DNA of 64,000 nucleotides from Acanthornis magna (taxonomy: Eukaryota; Chordata; Aves; Passeriformes; Acanthizidae), in the NCBI GenBank assembly GCA_036785705.1, contig JAWUZG010000004.1, positions 9,024,501-9,088,500 of the forward strand, written 5' to 3'. Numbering within the stretch: position 1 is the first letter of the stretch; every line of letters begins with the position of its first letter. The notes beneath the pieces are model-generated. The model saw only the letters and a list, made by a program, of their open reading frames with translations, made no database searches and was not told the origin of the DNA. This document shows, piece after piece, positions 38,401 to 50,862 of the stretch. The translations under genes were made by a program, and so were the position numbers.

Positions 38401-40649
38401 CAGTGCATTAAATCAACAAAAGTGCTTGAGGCATTGGTTTTGTAGCATTTTCCTCTCACCTGCAATAGTTAAAGACAAACAGACTTGTAGCTCTCACTTC
38501 TTCTGTGGCTTATTGGTTTTGAAGGGAAACAAAGAAAGAATACTAAATGTTGAGAGACGTAAGAGAGAACTCATTCATTAACATCAGTGAACCACTCAGC
38601 AACCTTTTTTTCTCTATTGTTTTTTGTGGCTTTTTCTGAATATTAAATTAAGACTCTCTATGCTTGGAATAGGAATGTGCATAAGACACACCAGAGTACC
38701 ACTTAACATGCCTCTCTTCTACATCTTTTGCACAAACATACCTGTCTGTACTAAGCACTGATGATTGAATAATATAGTCTTGCCTAAATCAGTTCCAGAG
38801 AAAATGATAGCATGGGATTCTTACAGGGAAGTCAAAGAAAAATCAAAGGGTGTGTTGCATTTTATGTTGTTGTTTTAGGTTTTTTGGTGGGGGTGCACAG
38901 GAGAAGGTATGTGTCAATTGACTATGCACTACTCATGGCTGAGCACACGTCTCCAGGTTGAGCCAAGCTGAGATTCTAACTGTATTCTCACTATGAATAA
39001 TGGGATTTTCTGGGTAAAAGGCACTTTTAAATGTCGAAGAGGTTTAGCTGCCCAGGCTGTAGAATTCTACGAAGATTTTGCCAATTGAGAGATGTGCATC
39101 AAAATAAAGGACTCTAAATGATGAGTGTCTAAATGAAACTTTTTCAGAGTTGGATTTTTAGAAACTGCTGAGTGCCCACCCTCAGAAAATCTGTTTTTTC
39201 AGTGTATTCTTAGGGCTTTGATTGACAAGAAGGCTAAGACTGGGGTGGCTGAAAAGGTTACTGTGTCCCCCATCCCTGCTGTTCTAGAGTCAGATGCAGA
39301 ACCATGGCAGCAGAAAACTGTCGGCTCAGACTCTTCAGTTGACTAACAAGCAACTTGAGCAGGTGAACAGGTCAGGCAGAGGAAGTGGTAATGGTTTTCA
39401 CCTTCCCAGCCCACAGTACCTCCTACCATACATTAGGGGAATGCCTGAGAAACTAAATTTTCTACGGGTGAATATTCAGCAAATTCTGGGATTTATAGGG
39501 AATATTGTTTGGATAGTGAAATTTATGGATACTAAACAAAAATCACAGGCAATAAAATCCCAGATTAGAAACCTATGAGATTACTTCCTAAAATCCTGAT
39601 TTTAGACTGTAGACTTTGCACTAACACCCCTGTAAGGTAGTTTGCCTTACTGTACCACCATTTACACAAAGAAAGTGTTTTTCAAGAACTGCCTTACTAA
39701 CCTATTTTTGCTTAAACACCTTGAGTGTTATTGAGCTTGGAAGTAGGTCTTTTTTACTATATTGCATGCATTTTTGTGGCAACCTTCATCATGTTGTCCT
39801 ATTATTTCTATATTTTTGTTTAGTCCATCTATTAAAGTAGTATAAATTTTCTGTAAGAAGAAGATTGTTTAGCATGCAACATAAGCAGAATGAAGTAAAA
39901 CTTTTAATTTTATGAATCCGCAAAGAGCACAGAGAACTGAAGTGCTCACTTCTCAGTAGCCCATATGGTTCAAACTTCAGACTTCTATAGATTTTCCCAT
40001 GCAGGACCAGTGACTATATTTATGGTCTTACCCTATGTTGAATGAACTCTGAGAATGTAAAAAAAAAAATTAAAAAAACTTGTAAACTCAACAGGAAAGA
40101 TGTGCACTGTTGCAGAGCAGGCACTAGAAGACACTCTTCCTCATCAAATCCAAATACTGAAACCTGGCTCTGAAAAAAGGAATACAATTATCTTTAAAAG
40201 TGTTTCTCCTTCCACACCTACCTAACTTGGATATAAACCACGGACCTGTGCTCATACTGTCTCCACATATTTCTCTTATTTTGGTTTATTTTTCTCTTGC
40301 ATTTTTACTGCCCTGCAAAATCAGTCCTGGTCCTACATTTTAGAAGATATGTGATGGAATAATCTTTGCCAGCACCTTTGTCCTCTAATTTGTCCAGTTG
40401 TATAAAGGGATATAGACATTCAGGGATGTAGGGATGTGCAAGCGCAGTAAGTCCAAGCATTTCGGTGCCCCTGGCCTTCACGTACAACTGAGGGTAGTAA
40501 GAGTGCCTCTAGAGGGGGATCAAGATTTCTTGTAGGGAAAGATTGCCTGGACTCCAATCCAGAATATTCTTGTGACAGAAGTGTTTTGATATAGAGAAAT
40601 GTATTTCCAAGCATTCAGCAGATAGGTCTATGTTTTTTCATAAAGCTGA

Positions 40650-41220
40650 CTAATTCAGCAAAGAATGTATTTTGGTTTCAGAGATACATAGGGTTTAAAC
40701 ATGTATTATTCGCTCTCAAATTACACTTTATAGCGTATTATACCCTGAGAGAAATTATTCATAAATGGCACTAATGAGTGTCAAGCTGCATTGCAAGGCA
40801 TTTTGAAAATTGTCCTATTAATTAATGGAGTAATTAAGCTTTTGTCAGTGACATATCATATTTCTGACAGAAATAGATGGCCTGTGTAAGCCTGTGCCAG
40901 GCAGCTATCCAGACAGCCACTGCGTTTAATGAATGGCAGCAATTTAGTCCAGGTTTATGGTGATGGGACCACCTGCATAGGGGGACCTGGCAACCTGCAT
41001 ACACAAACAGCACTTTGCACTTTTCTTCAGTAAAATCGTCTTAGTTCTAAATTGATGTCACCCTCCCCAGGATGACACATTAGCTTTTTGCCATTAAACC
41101 GTAAGTACTGTTTCTCCGAGCTTTTGTGACAAAAATGTCAATTAACTTTCAACTTTCATTTCCATTTAATTTTGTATTCTCCTTCTATTTGCATATTAAT
41201 GTGAACATGGTGCAGAACTG
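40650..41220. promoter_or_regulatory. Candidate conserved non-coding element / enhancer
   Basis: This stretch is free of simple repeats and packed with transcription-factor-like cores. TTAATTAATGG lies near 40,818, TAATTAAGC near 40,831 and GTCAATTAAC near 41,138, and an exact POU octamer ATTTGCAT is at 41,187-41,194 followed by ATTAATG. Balanced composition blocks such as CAGGCAGCTATCCAGACAGC (near 40,900) lie between them. That texture is typical of vertebrate developmental enhancers in gene deserts. No alignment was available, so the call rests on motif density only. Confidence 0.3.
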
Positions 41221-44200
41221 TTAGATTAAAATACCTTGCTAAGGCTAATAGCATGTAATGCATACTTATTGACACTAATAGTTATGAAAACATAAAACTT
41301 TTAGAAAAATAGATTTTCAATTTGCCATCTACTTCAGGAAAATATTTTTTCAGACACCTCTCCCATCAACCACCACACAAACAGACTGGGTGGGTGACAT
41401 GAACAAATATAAACATTATAAATAGGAAGAGAAACAGGAGAAATGTCTAGGTGCAGATCAACACAACATATATATACACACACACCTATATACGCTTTTA
41501 TTCCCTTAGTAGCAGAACTCTATTAATTCTAATAATAATTTATACCATGCTTTCATTTAACAAGATCTTAGAATTGTGTCCGGAAGAAAATGGGCACGAA
41601 AGGGAAAAACTGCATTGGTGGACTGATTTTACTTCCACGTGGTTACACAGTCCATATGCTTAGATTTATGAGTTACACATCTTAGAACACATCTGAGTAT
41701 TTTCAAATGTAGATGAGCAAAATCATTGAGCCAGCACTGACATAAAATATCCACAGTCTTACTTGGCATAAAAAGCAACTAGCTAGCTTCAGCACAACAA
41801 TCAGTGCAGTTAAACATTGATTTGTGGGTGACCACTCCATCAGTGTACTCCTTGCAAGTAAAACACTCACAATAGAATAGCAGGGAAGGTTCTTTTGCTG
41901 ATCAGTTCCAAATTCCCCCCTCTCCCAATTTCAAATAATTAAAAGTCTGAATTTTGTTAGTTTCATAAAGCTGCTAAACTCAGCACAATCTAGACACTCA
42001 GGACTGCACAGCATAATTGATATGTCTAAATTATGAAAATGTCTTTAATTTAAAATACTAGGCAAAATCTACTCCTGATATTTCTAGCTGAAACAATCAG
42101 ACTCATAGCAATGATTAAATCGTACAAGAATGCATACAATAACTAAATATCAGTGTATGTGAAATAATTACTGTCTGATCCCATTCAAAATACATGAGTC
42201 TGGACTGAAATTTCATTTGTCTGCTGCAAAAAAATGAAGATATGGAAGCTGATGCAAGAGATGAAACAAATATGACCCTCATCATGGTAAAGAAGACAGC
42301 TTGAATGTAGGCTCCTCGGATAACTCCACCGTCCTGAAAGACTCTGGATTTGCACTGCTTACATTTCAATTGTCAGAGGTTTTAGAATATTCCTTCAAGT
42401 ATTCCCAGCCTCACTTTGGGAGGTTTGGTAAGCATCCAATACATTTAAATTAAAATGGTGATTCATTATAATGTCTAAGACGCAGAGTTACTTTGTCATA
42501 AATTATAGGTAATCTGCACTCTTACATTAGCTCAATTACCAGTAATAGAGTTTTAATGCAGTACTTACATGGTGTTAGAGAGAAATCTGCGACACTACTA
42601 GATTTATCTCAAGGAGGAAATGAAAACTAAATTGGAAAGGTTGGTACAGAAGAAATGCTGATAGGGCACCAGGGAAAGGAAGTAGGGACAGAAAGTCATG
42701 TCAGTGACATGAAATAGAGAAAGATAGAGTAAATACAAGAAAGAAGATTAAAACACACCATGTGAAGGAAAAATGTAGCACACTAAGGACACTTGAAGAA
42801 GGAGAAACATACCAGCAGACACTGTAAGGACAGAAAGGATACTAAAAGCATGGGAAAAATAAGAAGACTGAGAAGAGTGACAGGGTCAGTTACACATAAT
42901 AAACTCTGAATAATAACATTATAAATGTAACAGAAAACTCATAGAGAAAATGCTGATTGTGGCCCTTCTCCTGCAAAACTCAGATCAAGAGAGAGAATGC
43001 AGGAGTCAGTTTCAAATGATTCCCAGTTAGTCCCTTCACTGTTTTAATTCAAACATGGTTGTTTCAAATTAATTTTTCAATGTAACTTTAGGTAGCTCCA
43101 CAATTGTTGAGCACTTTTAGCCAGGGTTTAACAGGACCTAATTTTTGCAAAATCAGAGTGCTTCTACTTTAATGAAATATCTAACAACAGGTGGAAATCT
43201 GTAAATATTTCACTCAGGCTGGAAGCATCATCCTGTTCTTTAAACATGGTTCCATAGATTCATGAACTGGTCTTTTGAAATAAAGATGGGAGTGATATGA
43301 ATTGGGACACCCATATAGCTAGAAATTTAATTATGTAGTTGTTTTGGTTTTGAATTAATTAGAGTGCAGAATTTGGGATGCACTAGTTCTTTATGAAAAA
43401 GAGGACAAGGAAGTATAGTTGAAAAAAAAATCTGGTTTCAAAACTCTCATACATTCTCTGCTTCCCTTATGAAATAAAACAGAATAAAAATGTATTTGGA
43501 AAATCATCACAGGGAAAAAAATCCAAAAGAAAACCAAAAACATATATGAAAACAAAAAAAACCCCAAAAACCCAACAAACAGGCAAAACATAACATTTGC
43601 AAAATCAGAAATGCAGGCCTGCCTCAGGGGAAAAAATATTAAAAAAAAAAATCCTGGAATCTGGAAAACCCAGAGTCAATATTCCTGCTGTATCATACTT
43701 TACCACATCGTTAATTTAGAATTACATACTATGGGTTCATTAAACTGCCTTTAATGAGGTTATTCATTTGTAATATAAGAGACTGAGATTGAAGTCTCTC
43801 ATCTGTCTCAGACAGCCCAAGGACATGATTCAGGTGTGGTGTTTTCTTCCCAACTTACTCTGTTGATCACAAGGTTACTTGTAGCCCTGAGATCCTGCAT
43901 CTGCTCTATGTTTGACCAGAAATTTCCTAGTCCAAGAGCCTTTCTGACTGAAATTTCTATAAAAAATTGTATATTCCCACCATGAAGTTCCACAGTCATA
44001 AGCAAATGGCTGTCCTGTACCAAGACCATGACAAGTGTCAGCTCTTTTCTTAAAGAGCTCCTTTACTCGTCTAAATTGCCTATACCTCACTCTCTGACTC
44101 ATCCCAGCCTTTTTGCAGCCTTCAAATCTTAAATTAAAGATTTAATTTCTCCAAAACCTCTTTTTTATTTTCCCTTCAAGTAAAAAGTTAAAGCATAATT

Positions 44201-44260
44201 TAAAGCTTTTAGAGCTTTCTGGAGTCAAATAGCCTACTATTTGCAAAATGATTTTTAGCA

Positions 44261-44332
44261 AATCAGCTGTAGAAACAAAAATACTCTCTTGTATACTTGA
44301 ATACTATGAATCAGTTGTAGAAACAATAATAC
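44261..44332. repeat. Local duplication, 24 bp at 48-bp spacing
   Basis: AATCAGCTGTAGAAACAAAA at 44,261 recurs as AATCAGTTGTAGAAACAATA at 44,309, each followed by ATAC or similar. It is a small imperfect direct repeat. Confidence 0.7.
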
Positions 44333-44837
44333 CGTCCTTTCTGTTTTGTTTGGGTGTTTTTAAGATGTTTTAAAATATATATACTGGAAGAAGAAAACAA
44401 AAGAAAAAAAAAGACTAAAAATATATGAAGCTTAGAAAAAAATATTCTTTGATGAAACATTTTACCATGCTTCTAGTTTAATATATATCACAAAACCCCT
44501 TGTTATAAATTTAAAAAAAAAAAAAAACCTAAAAAAGAACAACCTGAATCCCTTTGTTTTCCTTCAGGTTATATATATTATGTAAACTACATTAACTGGG
44601 GAATTCATAGTTTTCTGTAATTTCTTAATTATTTTTATATAAGAGATTTTAGCATAGTAAAAAGTTCTTTTGGTGAGCGAAAACAGTGATGAAGATGACC
44701 CAAAGGAGAACAAGCCACTAGTCATGTGATCGTTTCATTGTTTATTATAAACAATTAATATTCCTGGATAAAAATGAAGAGCATATGAGTAGTAAACAAC
44801 TGCCATTTTTACAGAGTAATGTTTTCTGAATACACCT

Positions 44838-44878
44838 GTGCTGGTTTCAGCTGGGATGGAGATTGTTTTCTTCAGAAA
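44838..44878 (+). mobile_element. Possible 5' edge of an ERV LTR (about 40 bp)
   Basis: TGTGCTGGTTTCAGCTGGGA, then TGGAGATTGTTTTCTTC, matches the first ~40 bases of the LTR type whose 5' end lies (reversed) at 704-665. After this the similarity stops. It could be a truncated insertion or a very decayed LTR. Confidence 0.4.
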
Positions 44879-46695
44879 TAGATGTCTATTTTAGAGTAAC
44901 ACATTTTAAACAAGCCACAGTACACTGAAAACTGTGATGCTAGATTGATAGTGGCAAAACGCTTAAGTTCAGACTTTGTCATGCACAGCCCCTTCAAATT
45001 AAAGTCACTCAGGAAAATGGGATGGTGATCAAAAATGGTTGCTTCATGGTTCTCCAGATATGTAAAAAATATAAACGCACTGTTTTGGACTAGCACTGAG
45101 ACAGCGTATAAGCAAAGCTGAAAGCCTAATTGGCTTCAAAAGCCTCTCTATCTTTTGTTCACAGTGTTGGATCTCTAAACAGAAAAACAGAAAATGTGTC
45201 TGAAATGAAGTAATCTAGAAGAAAGTTCTTGGTTGCAGCCCAGTGTTTTGCTGAGGTACAGAGTATTTTCTGCAGCCAGAGGTACATTCTATCTTAATTT
45301 AGTTCTATTTTATGTTATATATGCTTCACTTATTTTCACTATTTCTAAAGTTCTGAGAATGGGAAAACAAATTCTCAGGCACTGAATGCATGCAACTCCT
45401 TAAAGTTTTTCAAATATTTTAAAGCTCTCTAAGATGAAGTTGCTAGATGAGCTTATGTTCCCAAGATAAATCCAGTAAATAACAGGAAGGACATACAAAA
45501 TGAACCTGAATATTTTAGATCTACTAATTTAGGTAATGCATGCAGATCTGCACACTGCTCACAAACATGCCGCATTTCATTTTTATTCTTCCCATAAATC
45601 TCAAGCACAAAGTTGCACTGTGAAGCACAAGTAAGCAAATATATCTTGCTATAGTAGGTGCTTTGATTACCATCATGAGAGATGTTCTCCCACAGAGGAC
45701 TAATTTTTCCTGAAGACTGAATTGATGGTATAATTTTATTGCTCTTGTGAAATGGCTGAGAGTATAAAATGTCTTAAAAGTTTTCTTAATTACCTCAGTA
45801 ATCAAATGCTTAACACTAATAGAATGGTGTTAATACAATATAGAAGTCAACTGACATTTGTAGTTATATGAGATGATATACCTGACTCCTGAATTATACT
45901 TTTGATTATGCATTATTATTGGGCTATTTTAAAAAAACAGCACACAATTAAAGGTCATAGTTTATAAGTACCAAACATATTGAAAAAAATCACTCAACAA
46001 ATTATGTGTAGGTACTCCAACCATTTGATTGTTGATATTATAGTTTTACTAATTTCTTCAAACTTTGTTCAGCAAAGATCCTCTGTTGTGTTTATGGTGA
46101 CCCACTTTCTACTAATTTTCAAACTTACTAATTCTGAATTTTCTAAAGTAAGTAAACAGGACAGTGTTCCATTAAAAGATCAGATGAGTTGCTGCATTCA
46201 TATGTGCCTTGTTTGCAAACTTTCTGGATGCAGTGTGCTCATTCTTTTTTACCATAATCAAAACTGGGGTTTTTATTTTATTTAGTGCTTCTTTATTCTG
46301 TTCTCTTATTTTTGAAATGTTCTTTATGACTTGTGAAGCCTTTTCCCCTTCAATTTTTTCTAGTGGTTTATCATCTCTGTCTATCATTCAGTCTCTTCTA
46401 CAGCTCTCTAGGCTTTTACTGCTTCCAGTAATAAGTCTGTTTTCCCTAATAGCACTAGCTTGAAGAAGCAAATATGCATACTAAAAATAATCCAAGGGAA
46501 GAGCTTACCTCCTTGGACGCTATTTATCTCCTCAAAAGTGACATCTGCCTCCACAGTGGCTTAAATTCTAGAATGCACAGGATCACTACTAAGTTGGCAT
46601 TCCTGACTATAACATGTTGATATTTTTTAGCAAATGTTTTTTTCTGCAGATATGTTAATTTACCAAGAAAAAAAGTACCACAAAAACAAAGCCAA

Positions 46696-46697
<2 letters not shown>

Positions 46698-46738
<41 letters not shown>
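46698..46738. repeat. (AC)20 microsatellite
   Basis: Forty-one bases of uninterrupted AC dinucleotide. A tract this long and pure is normally polymorphic in a population. Confidence 0.97.
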
Positions 46739-46741
<3 letters not shown>

Positions 46742-48464
46742 AAAAGCATTCATTAGTAGATGTGTCTATAGCTATTTTAATAATGACGAGGACAGGAAAA
46801 TGATGGATAGTCTGAATGTGAGATGGTGCTGACTAGTCTGTGATTAGCTGGTGAACAATTTTTCTGTAACAGACATTTCAGAGCAAACAAGCTGGAGTAG
46901 TTGTAAAAGGAATCTAATAGTAAGCTATCAGTTCAACAGTGTGTTTGTTCTTTGGCCCTCTTTCATTTAGCAGGATGAAAACATCAATAATTCATGGTTT
47001 GGGATACAAAGTTCCCTTAGTCGTGAAGAACAGGGATTTAAATCTATTCTCCCATACCTCAAATGAAACCCTTAACCTTTGTCTACCTCTTGGGCAAATC
47101 TGAACAACCTGGAAAGACCAATTTTAATTTCTTCATCCTTTTTTCCTACAGAATAAGGTAAAGATTTATTATCATTGGCAATTAACATTACACATTTACA
47201 TGCACACATATGAACACATATATACCACATATGTAAAAATATATACAGGAAAATGTAGACTTTAAACTGATCATCAAAATTCAAGACTCCAGGCTTCTGT
47301 AGGGGCCATGGGGAATGAAGGAGTGCTTTCTTTGGAAAGGATCAGCACAAGTTATGGATAGTGAGATTTATCTAATTAAATGTGAAAGTCCTTATCGGAT
47401 CTGGCAGTTGATCTTTTTTCATAACTAGTGGAGAACAATAAGCATTGGTAAAATGTGGTTCATTCTAAAGACATTTGAAATATATCATGACTATCTTTCC
47501 CTATAAATGACTAATTCTCTCCCTTTCCCATGAGAAGAGGTTGAGGTGATTGGCTCAGATATAATAATATATTTTTTAGGTGAAATGAACTCTATATGCA
47601 CTGTAAGACTGAGGACAGTAAGATGTCCTTGTTAATAACTTCCTTATGTTTTTCATCGTTGTCTCTGTTTAAAAACTGGTTTACTTCCATTGCTTACTAA
47701 AATGGGGGGAGAGAGAGGGAAAGAGAAGGGGCAATGTTTCTTGTTAACTAAACTCTAAAAGCTTGAAAGTGGACTGCTTAAAACTTGAAAGGACATAGAA
47801 CCGGCAGCAGAAAGAGAATTCAGTTCTCTCAGAAATTAGTATATTAATAGTGTGGCTGCTATCAGTATTATTTCCTTGCCTTAACCAGGACTGATCAGAG
47901 ATGATGTGTCCTGTGAGGGCTTATGGGAGAAATTTTCTAACTCGTATACTCTTCAGTATGCAACTGTACCTAATTGTTCAAAATATATGCAAGGAAATAT
48001 TCTTTTCTGTGCCTAAAGCTCTTAAAAAATCTACATTTTCAAGTGCACTTTTTAAAAGTATACAAGACCAATCCTTTCATATATCTAAAGTAATTGATTA
48101 AAGGATCACTTGCTCCTGGCAAATGCAAATCAAAACTCTCACTGCTACAAAAACAACAAAGAATAATTCCATTATCTCTGACATTTGTTAATTCTGAGTC
48201 CTTACAACTAATACAACATTTTAGTAAAGCACTAAACCTACTTAGGCAGTAATGGATAGATTCGGATGCTCTCAAGCTTACAGCAGGCACATGGTGATAT
48301 CAGGATGCTCATTTTGTTTGTCTAGGTGCTCTGTTAGCCAGGGAAAATATTCCTTTTTGCTGAATGTGGAAAGATGTTTGAGTTCTGTGGTATGTTCAGC
48401 ACAACACATTTGGCTTCCGATCCTGGAAAAAGTCTGCAGTGATCGAGCTCAAGGCTGCTCAGTA

Positions 48465-48470
48465 GGTATC
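48465..48470. repeat. Left target-site duplication of the solo LTR
   Basis: GGTATC immediately precedes the LTR start TGTTG. The identical hexamer follows the LTR at 49,007-49,012. A 6-bp duplication is characteristic of class II (ERVK/alpha-like) retroviral integration. Confidence 0.75.
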
Positions 48471-49006
48471 TGTTGAAAAATGGCTTGAAGAGCAGGACAG
48501 TGAGATGCTAGATGCTCTGCTTTTGCAGAATCTGCTGCAGAGTACAGGGTAGGCATTGTGCAAGCAAAACCTTGAGGATAAGCTGCAAGGACAGTGTCCT
48601 TGGTGGTTTGGGAAGTATCGAATTTTATGAAAGAGAAATTGTGGTCAAAAGAATGCAGAACATCAGATTAAGGGACCACGAGCTGGGAGGAGACAAGTGA
48701 TGCAGCTGTATGCAACTAGCCAATAATAGTGTGGCAAGTAGTCTTACTAACCAATGACATAATGACATGTAAAACCTGCAAGCTGCTGGAAAATGTACTT
48801 GAGTCTGAGAACCTAGAGAAATAGTCAGAATAAAGCTTGTATTGATCACATTGATCCTGTATTGCTTATTCTCCTCGTCGATTGTGGTGCTTTGCCTCAA
48901 ATGGGATTACCTTAATTGGTGCCAGTCCAGCCTTAAACGGGATTATCTTAAATGGGATTGCTTTAAATGGGACTACCTTAATTGGTGGATTTTTTGTACC
49001 GCTACA
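48471..49006 (+). mobile_element. Solo ERV LTR with intact ends and target-site duplication (class II-like)
   Basis: A 536-bp element begins TGTTGAAAAATGG and ends GTACCGCTACA, giving canonical TGT...ACA termini. It is bounded by the hexamer GGTATC on both sides (48,465-48,470 and 49,007-49,012). Inside are CCAAT boxes at 48,721-48,725 and 48,752-48,756 and a polyadenylation signal AATAAA at 48,829-48,834. These are followed by a T/C-rich stretch ending in GTGGTGCTTTGCC, in the promoter-to-U5 order of a retroviral LTR. The presumed U5 contains a ~15-bp tandem expansion (48,897-48,987). No gag, pol or env adjoins, so LTR-LTR recombination probably removed the provirus. The 6-bp duplication suggests class II, by analogy with ERVK/alpharetroviral integration. 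The two flanking hexamers are still identical, so the insertion is probably not very old. Confidence 0.82.
48897..48987 (+). repeat. ~15-bp tandem repeats inside the LTR U5
   Basis: Units of the form CTTAAATGGGATTAC occur at 48,897-48,910, 48,931-48,946, 48,947-48,960 and 48,961-48,976. The 23-mer starting at 48,899 (AAATGGGATTACC..., ending TTAATTGGTG) recurs with one mismatch at 48,965-48,987. The copies are slightly diverged from one another. Confidence 0.8.
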
Positions 49007-49012
49007 GGTATC
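49007..49012. repeat. Right target-site duplication of the solo LTR
   Basis: GGTATC follows the LTR end CTACA directly and is identical to the left copy at 48,465-48,470. Confidence 0.75.
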
Positions 49013-49039
49013 CTCAAACAGCATTCATTACATGATTTG

Positions 49040-49472
49040 CATATCATCATATCATATTATCACAAAGTAGTTTGGGTTGGAAGGGATCTTAAAGATTAAC
49101 TAGTTTCAACCTCTTTCCAATGGACAGGGACACCTTCCACTTGATGAGGTTACTCAGAGCCCTGTCAAGCCTGGCATTCCACATTTCCAAGGATGGGACA
49201 TCCACAGCTTCTCTGGGAAACCTGTTCCAATATCTCACCACCCTCACAGTAAAGAATTTCTCCCTAATATCTAATCTAAACCTGCCCTCTTTCAGGTTAA
49301 AGCCATTGCCCCTTTTCCTGTCACTACATGCTCTTGTAAAAAGTCCCTTTCCAGCTCTCTTGTAGGCCCCTTTTAAATACTGGAATGCTGCTATAAGGTC
49401 TCACTGGAGACTTCTCTGCTCCAGAATGAACAATCTAACTTTCTCAGCTTGTCTTCATAGGAAGGGGTCTCC
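49040..49472 (-). mobile_element. CR1 LINE 3' end, minus strand
   Basis: The reverse complement of a CR1 3' end. On the plus strand it opens with a short degenerate terminal repeat (CATATCATCATATCATATTA) at 49,040-49,059. Then come GTTTGGGTTGGAAGGGATCT, GGACAGGGACACCTTCCACT, GGGAAACCTGTTCCAATATC, ACAGTAAAGAATTTCTCCCT, AATCTAAACCTGCCCTCTTT, GTCACTACATGCTCTTGTAA, AAATACTGGAATGCTGCTAT and TCTCAGCTTGTCTTCATAGG, all in the canonical order. The 5' truncation is near 49,472. Similarity is high, so it is a comparatively young CR1 copy. It begins about 30 bp after the right end of the solo LTR. Confidence 0.93.
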
Positions 49473-50830
49473 CTCTTCTTGACTTCCATCAACGGGTCCA
49501 TGTGGAATGAGATCTGGCTATCTGAATAAATTCTGCAAAGACTGTTTCATTTTCTGTAATATTGCTCACAAACATGTATTTGCACTACAAAAGGTACTAG
49601 ATGGAATTCATTGGTCTGTGACTCATCTCATCTCTTGTCCCGACTTCTTTCACTTCCACAGCTATCCATTCAGTTTCAAATAAATCCTATTGTCTTTGAC
49701 ATGCTAAGGATCCAGTCATTTAACTTAGAGAGAATATGGATGCAGTCAAAAAACCCAAAACAAGCAAGACAAAGTAAACACCGCCCATTATAAATAGGTA
49801 CAGAATCATAATTTTAGGCAGATTTGATTTTTTTTTTTGTAATTTGTAATCCAAGTTTAATTAAACCAGTTTGGTCATGGTCAGTGGCCACTTATATTTG
49901 TACAAAGTTTCTTCCTTTACAATCTCTTGTCCATTTCCTTTGATTCTTCTTCCCTTGACATCTATTTTTATCTTAATTCAGCTAAAAGTTTTAAATTCCA
50001 AAGCATAGCACAAGAGGTTTGTCAAAATTTATTAGCAATATTATAGCCTTTCTGTAGTTATCTCTGTGTTTTCTGTTTGTTCATAGAAACAGGGACCTTT
50101 TTCTTCTTTGTTTTCTTAATTTGTTTTTAACACCCAATATAACAAAGTCTGCTGCTCCTAGGTGTTGGTAAGGAACTTTAGAGGTGAATCATACAAGACA
50201 GGTAAAGGACGCATGATAATTTATTATCTTGCTTCAGATTTATACATTTTTAGAGTTCAATAACATATAACTAGAGATTTTTTAGGAGAGAGCCATTACA
50301 CTTAAATAGAGACAGCTTTCCGTACTTAGAGATTTGACCTGCTCATTTGGTTTTTATCTTCAGGCTGCAATCTATATATGCCATCATAAACTCATGGGGC
50401 ATTTCTTCAGACTTTGGTTAGGGTTAACTGCAAGCTACTGTTTCTACAGTTTACCTGTACTGTCTTTATGGAAATCATCACAAGGTCTATCTTCCTAGGC
50501 CTCGTGGAAGGTCGTCCTGCCTTTATCTTTGTTTTGCCCCTGGACCAGCTCTTTAAAAGGCAGAAGTTAATTTTATACCTTTTGGGTCTAATTCTAAAAT
50601 TAAGAATTGAGGTTATAATCACAGAATTTATAAAGTTGTTTTGGACTGAGTAGCTCAAACACTTCTGAAAACATATTCAGTGTCCAACCAAATAGTTTCC
50701 TAAGCTAATATTCTATTCATATTTCAATAGCAGTATAATGAATACACCCTTTGTTTTGAATCTTAAAAAGTTTCTTTTTGCATGCCTCGAGCCCTTTTTT
50801 ACCAGTTTGTTTTCACTATTCATAGCTGTC

Positions 50831-50862
50831 ATATATATGTGTGTTTGTGTGTGTGTGTGTAT
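50831..50862. repeat. GT microsatellite
   Basis: ATATATATGTGTG followed by TTTGTG and then a pure GT run. Short and imperfect. Confidence 0.85.

Larger units (their letters stand above)
35496..48464. other. Unique AT-rich sequence, no gene seen
   Basis: About 13 kb with no recognised exon or RNA gene. It holds a candidate conserved element at 40,650-41,220, a 40-bp LTR-edge match at 44,838-44,878, a local duplication at 44,261-44,332, an A run at 44,513-44,527 and a CA microsatellite at 46,698-46,738. Reading frames are short and overlap freely on both strands. Confidence 0.55.

Noticed and set aside
39130..39200. GGATTTTTAGAAACTGCTGA-like phrase recalling an old sauropsid interspersed repeat
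   Set aside because: Too short and decayed to support a feature without a library search.
46524..46733. Open frame with a Cys-Val repeat on the minus strand
   Set aside because: It is the translation of the (AC)n microsatellite.
48842..49099. Protein-like repeats (LNGI / LKWD) in short frames
   Set aside because: They are translations of the ~15-bp tandem units in the LTR U5, with no start context or continuation.
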